Assembly (NCBI GenBank): GCA_036804505.1 | Contig: DAIRSI010000022.1 | Span: 1-64,000 of the forward strand | Direction of reading: 5' to 3' | DNA from: Phocaeicola_A sp036804505 | GTDB taxonomy: Bacteria > Bacteroidota > Bacteroidia > Bacteroidales > Bacteroidaceae | DNA length: 64,000 bases | Part shown: piece by piece, positions 61,870-64,000 of the stretch | Layout of the letters: each line of letters starts with the position of its first letter | How positions within the stretch are numbered: the stretch's first letter is position 1 | Notes under the pieces: generated by a model | What the model saw: only the letters and a program-made list of their open reading frames with translations | Databases searched by the model: none | What the model was told of the DNA's origin: nothing | Position numbers and translations under genes: made by a program

Positions 61870-63309
61870 ATGTTGGATTGGAATCTTTATTTGAGTGAAT
61901 TCTTGTGGATTGCCCTTCTGATTATTTATTTGTGGGTGGTTTGCGAAACAATCGTTGTTGTTGTCCTTGATAATCGGAATCCTGTGAAAACAATGGCGTG
62001 GGTTGTCGTGTTGCTTCTTCTTCCCGTCATTGGACTGGTTATTTATTTTTTCTTTGGTCGTAATACCCGCAGAATCAAGCTGATTAATTCCAGAACCATT
62101 TCCGTGTTGCAGCGAAAGGAGATGAGGGCTTTCGTGGCACAACCTTCTTTGGATTTGCCGGAGGGCCAATCTGCTCTGATTCGTCTGATGATGAACATCA
62201 ACATGTCTTTACCGTTTGATGGTAATGAGATCGATATATATACTGACGGATATTCCATGCTGAAAGGTCTTCTGTCCGAAATATCCAGAGCGCGCCAGCA
62301 TATACATCTGGAATATTATATATTCGAGGATGATTCTGTGGGACGTCTTCTCCGTGATGCTTTGATTGATAAGGTCCATGAAGGAGTGGAAGTGAGGGTG
62401 ATTTATGATGATGTAGGTTCCTGGCATGTCAGCCGGTCGTTTTATGACGGCATGCGTTCCGCCGGCATTGAGGTCAGGAGTTTCATGAGAGTGCGTTTTC
62501 CGCTCTTCACCGGAAGAGTGAATTATAGAAACCATCGGAAAGTAGCGGTGATAGATGGGAAGGTAGGCATTATTGGCGGAATGAACATTGCTGAGCGTTA
62601 TCTTACCGGAGGCAAATTCCCGATTTGGCGGGATACGAGTATCCTGCTCAGAGGCCGTGGAGTGCATGGGTTGCAGACTTTATTTCTGAGAGACTGGTAT
62701 TTTGTGGACCAGACTCTGATATCTGGAGGAAAGTATTTTCCTGTCATTCCTACTTTTGGAAATGTCATTTCTCAATTGGTTACTTCCGAACCCATCGGTC
62801 GTTGGAAAGATATCATGCAAGGTTACATGCAAGTCATCAGCAGTGCAAAAGAATATGTCTATATCCAGACCCCTTATTTCCTACCTACGGATTCTTTGCT
62901 TTCCGTGATGCAGACAGCGGCTTTGTCGGGTACGGACATCCGGCTCATGCTTCCAGAAAAAGCCGATACCATGTTGCCTTATTGGGGAACTCTGTCCTAT
63001 CTGGAAGATGTTTTGGATGCCGGAGTGAAAGTCTATTTTTACCAGAAAGGTTTTCTCCATGCAAAGATGATTGTCAGTGATGATATATTTTCTACAATAG
63101 GTTCCACGAATATGGATTTCCGTAGCTTTGAGAATAATTTCGAAGCCAATGTTTTCCTTTATGATGAAGAAACAGCTGTAAAACTGAAGGAGGTATTTCT
63201 GTCCGACCAAAAATCAAGCAAACTCATCACATCAAGGCTTTGGTCCAAGCGTCCCGTCAGGCAGCGCCACAGGGAATCTTTTGTACGTCTTATTTCTCCT
63301 CTTTTGTGA
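61870..63309 (+). CDS. cls: Cardiolipin synthase
   Basis: A 479-residue membrane phospholipase-D-family enzyme that joins two phosphatidylglycerols (or similar donors) into cardiolipin. Two N-terminal membrane spans (about residues 8-33 and 42-62) are followed by two HKD motifs. The first is YRNHRKVAVIDGKVGIIGG (about 219-237); the second is FLHAKMIVSDDIFSTIGSTN (about 396-415). Both are intact. No in-frame start exists between the promoter and this ATG. The last 20 bp overlap the end of the convergent rsmD gene. Confidence 0.95.
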   Translation: MLDWNLYLSEFLWIALLIIYLWVVCETIVVVVLDNRNPVKTMAWVVVLLLLPVIGLVIYFFFGRNTRRIKLINSRTISVLQRKEMRAFVAQPSLDLPEGQSALIRLMMNINMSLPFDGNEIDIYTDGYSMLKGLLSEISRARQHIHLEYYIFEDDSVGRLLRDALIDKVHEGVEVRVIYDDVGSWHVSRSFYDGMRSAGIEVRSFMRVRFPLFTGRVNYRNHRKVAVIDGKVGIIGGMNIAERYLTGGKFPIWRDTSILLRGRGVHGLQTLFLRDWYFVDQTLISGGKYFPVIPTFGNVISQLVTSEPIGRWKDIMQGYMQVISSAKEYVYIQTPYFLPTDSLLSVMQTAALSGTDIRLMLPEKADTMLPYWGTLSYLEDVLDAGVKVYFYQKGFLHAKMIVSDDIFSTIGSTNMDFRSFENNFEANVFLYDEETAVKLKEVFLSDQKSSKLITSRLWSKRPVRQRHRESFVRLISPLL

Positions 63310-63856
63310 GAACCGGACTAGCCTGGAAAAACGAAAAGTTTACGCTGCCATAAGAGCGGTGGTTCAAGAAGAACGGGTGCGATTTAAAATCATTGGTTTT
63401 CCCATGTTCCAAAACGAATATCCCGTTTTCTTTCAGCAGCTTGTTCTGTAAAATCAGATCCGGAAGAGTTTCCAGTCCTTTCAACTCGTATGGCGGGTCG
63501 GCAAAGATGAGGTCGAATTGCTCTTTGCAGTGACTGATATACTGGAAAGCATCCCCTCTGATGAGGAAATTCTTGTCTGTTCCTATTTCTTCCATCACCG
63601 CACGTATGAAACGGTAATGTTGAAAGTCTTTCTCTATGCTTACCACTTTGTCACATCCTCTTGACAGGAGTTCCAGACTGATGCTGCCTGTTCCGGCAAA
63701 GAGATCCAAAGCAGATATTCCTTCTTCGAAGTCTAAATAATTACTCGTCAAGACGTTGAAGAGGTTCTCTTTGGCAAAGTCCGTTGTAGGGCGGGCTTTG
63801 AAAGATTTCGGGATATCAAATCTCCGATGTTTGTACAATCCGCTTATAACGCGCAT
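63290..63856 (-). CDS. rsmD: 16S rRNA (guanine(966)-N(2))-methyltransferase RsmD
   Basis: A 188-residue SAM-dependent methyltransferase acting on G966 of 16S rRNA. Motifs: RVISGLYKHRRFDIPKSFKA and RPTTDFAKENLFNVL at the N-terminus, the SAM site ALDLFAGTGSISLELLSRG (about 49-67) and the catalytic LIFADPPYELKG (about 115-126). It overlaps the end of the upstream probable DUF3822 gene by 13 bp and the convergent cls gene by 20 bp. Confidence 0.95.
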   Translation of the reverse strand: MRVISGLYKHRRFDIPKSFKARPTTDFAKENLFNVLTSNYLDFEEGISALDLFAGTGSISLELLSRGCDKVVSIEKDFQHYRFIRAVMEEIGTDKNFLIRGDAFQYISHCKEQFDLIFADPPYELKGLETLPDLILQNKLLKENGIFVLEHGKTNDFKSHPFFLNHRSYGSVNFSFFQASPVLTKEEK

Positions 63857-64000
63857 AAATAGAGGGCTTTTATTGCAAATGGAACATGTTCGGCTGCAGT
63901 CAGTTCATTATTTCCGAATTCTGAAAGCAAATCAATGGGATATATCTGACGAACATACTTCTTCAGATTCTCCTTCAGTTCATTGTCTCCTTGCAGGTAG
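63844..64000 (-). CDS. C-terminal end of a probable DUF3822 family protein (partial)
   Basis: The last 52 codons of a minus-strand gene that begins beyond the right edge. The visible part reads YLQGDNELKENLKKYVRQIY, then PIDLLSEFGNNELTAAEHVP and FAIKALYLCAL before the stop. This resembles the C-terminus of DUF3822 proteins, an actin-like-fold family usually encoded directly before rsmD in Bacteroides. Its stop codon overlaps the rsmD start by 13 bp, so the two should be translationally coupled. Only the tail is seen, so the family call is moderate. Confidence 0.7.
   Translation of the reverse strand, partial: YLQGDNELKENLKKYVRQIYPIDLLSEFGNNELTAAEHVPFAIKALYLCAL

Overview
The window is a chromosomal segment of a gut-type Bacteroidales bacterium, most likely Bacteroides or a close relative. 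The evidence is two SusC/SusD pairs, a one-protein hybrid two-component regulator, several protein families typical of Bacteroidetes, and start sites that repeatedly follow the Bacteroides promoter form (TTTG near -33, TAnnTTTG near -7). No insertion sequence, phage, CRISPR array or rRNA was seen. There is one tRNA gene, tRNA-Pro(GGG).

Layout. (1) 0.2-7.3 kb: an orphan SusC/SusD pair followed by a lipoprotein S41 peptidase with a BACON domain. (2) 7.4-13.6 kb: an exported carboxypeptidase-regulatory-like protein, hflX, a DUF4954 beta-helix protein and class I fumarase. (3) 13.6-22.7 kb, minus strand: yraN, biotin ligase, pyrH, then frr, rsgA and L-serine dehydratase. This run is interrupted by a plus-strand cassette (16.6-20.8 kb) of a VTC-type polymerase, a DUF4956 membrane protein, a DUF2490 barrel and a DUF4353 beta-helix lipoprotein. 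(4) 22.7-32.8 kb: a small possible ribbon-helix-helix protein, tadA, phospholipid genes psd-pssA, dnaE, trxA, and an aroA/metal permease/tsaE operon. (5) 32.9-47.8 kb: tRNA-Pro and a polysaccharide utilisation locus (hybrid sensor, SusC, SusD, GH27, GH28, GH2). (6) 47.9-52.8 kb: fucI with a GntR-type regulator, a purine permease and a B3/B4 protein. (7) 53-64 kb: a TonB receptor with a beta-helix lipoprotein, aroB, a large outer-membrane barrel protein, cardiolipin synthase, rsmD and the end of a probable DUF3822 gene.

How the parts work together. In the utilisation locus the hybrid sensor should detect a glycan fragment, SusC/D import it, and three periplasmic glycosidases trim galactose and galacturonic acid. 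Housekeeping modules cover ribosome rescue and maturation (HflX, RRF, RsgA), membrane lipids (Psd, PssA, Cls), the shikimate pathway (AroA, AroB) and replication (DnaE).

The best candidates for undescribed biology are the VTC/DUF4956/DUF2490/DUF4353 cassette lying between pyrH and frr, and the TonB receptor/beta-helix lipoprotein pair, which has a PHO-box-like array of 11-bp repeats upstream. Three 22-bp-phased repeats before the hybrid sensor are also notable. All functional calls come from reading the sequence; no database search was run.
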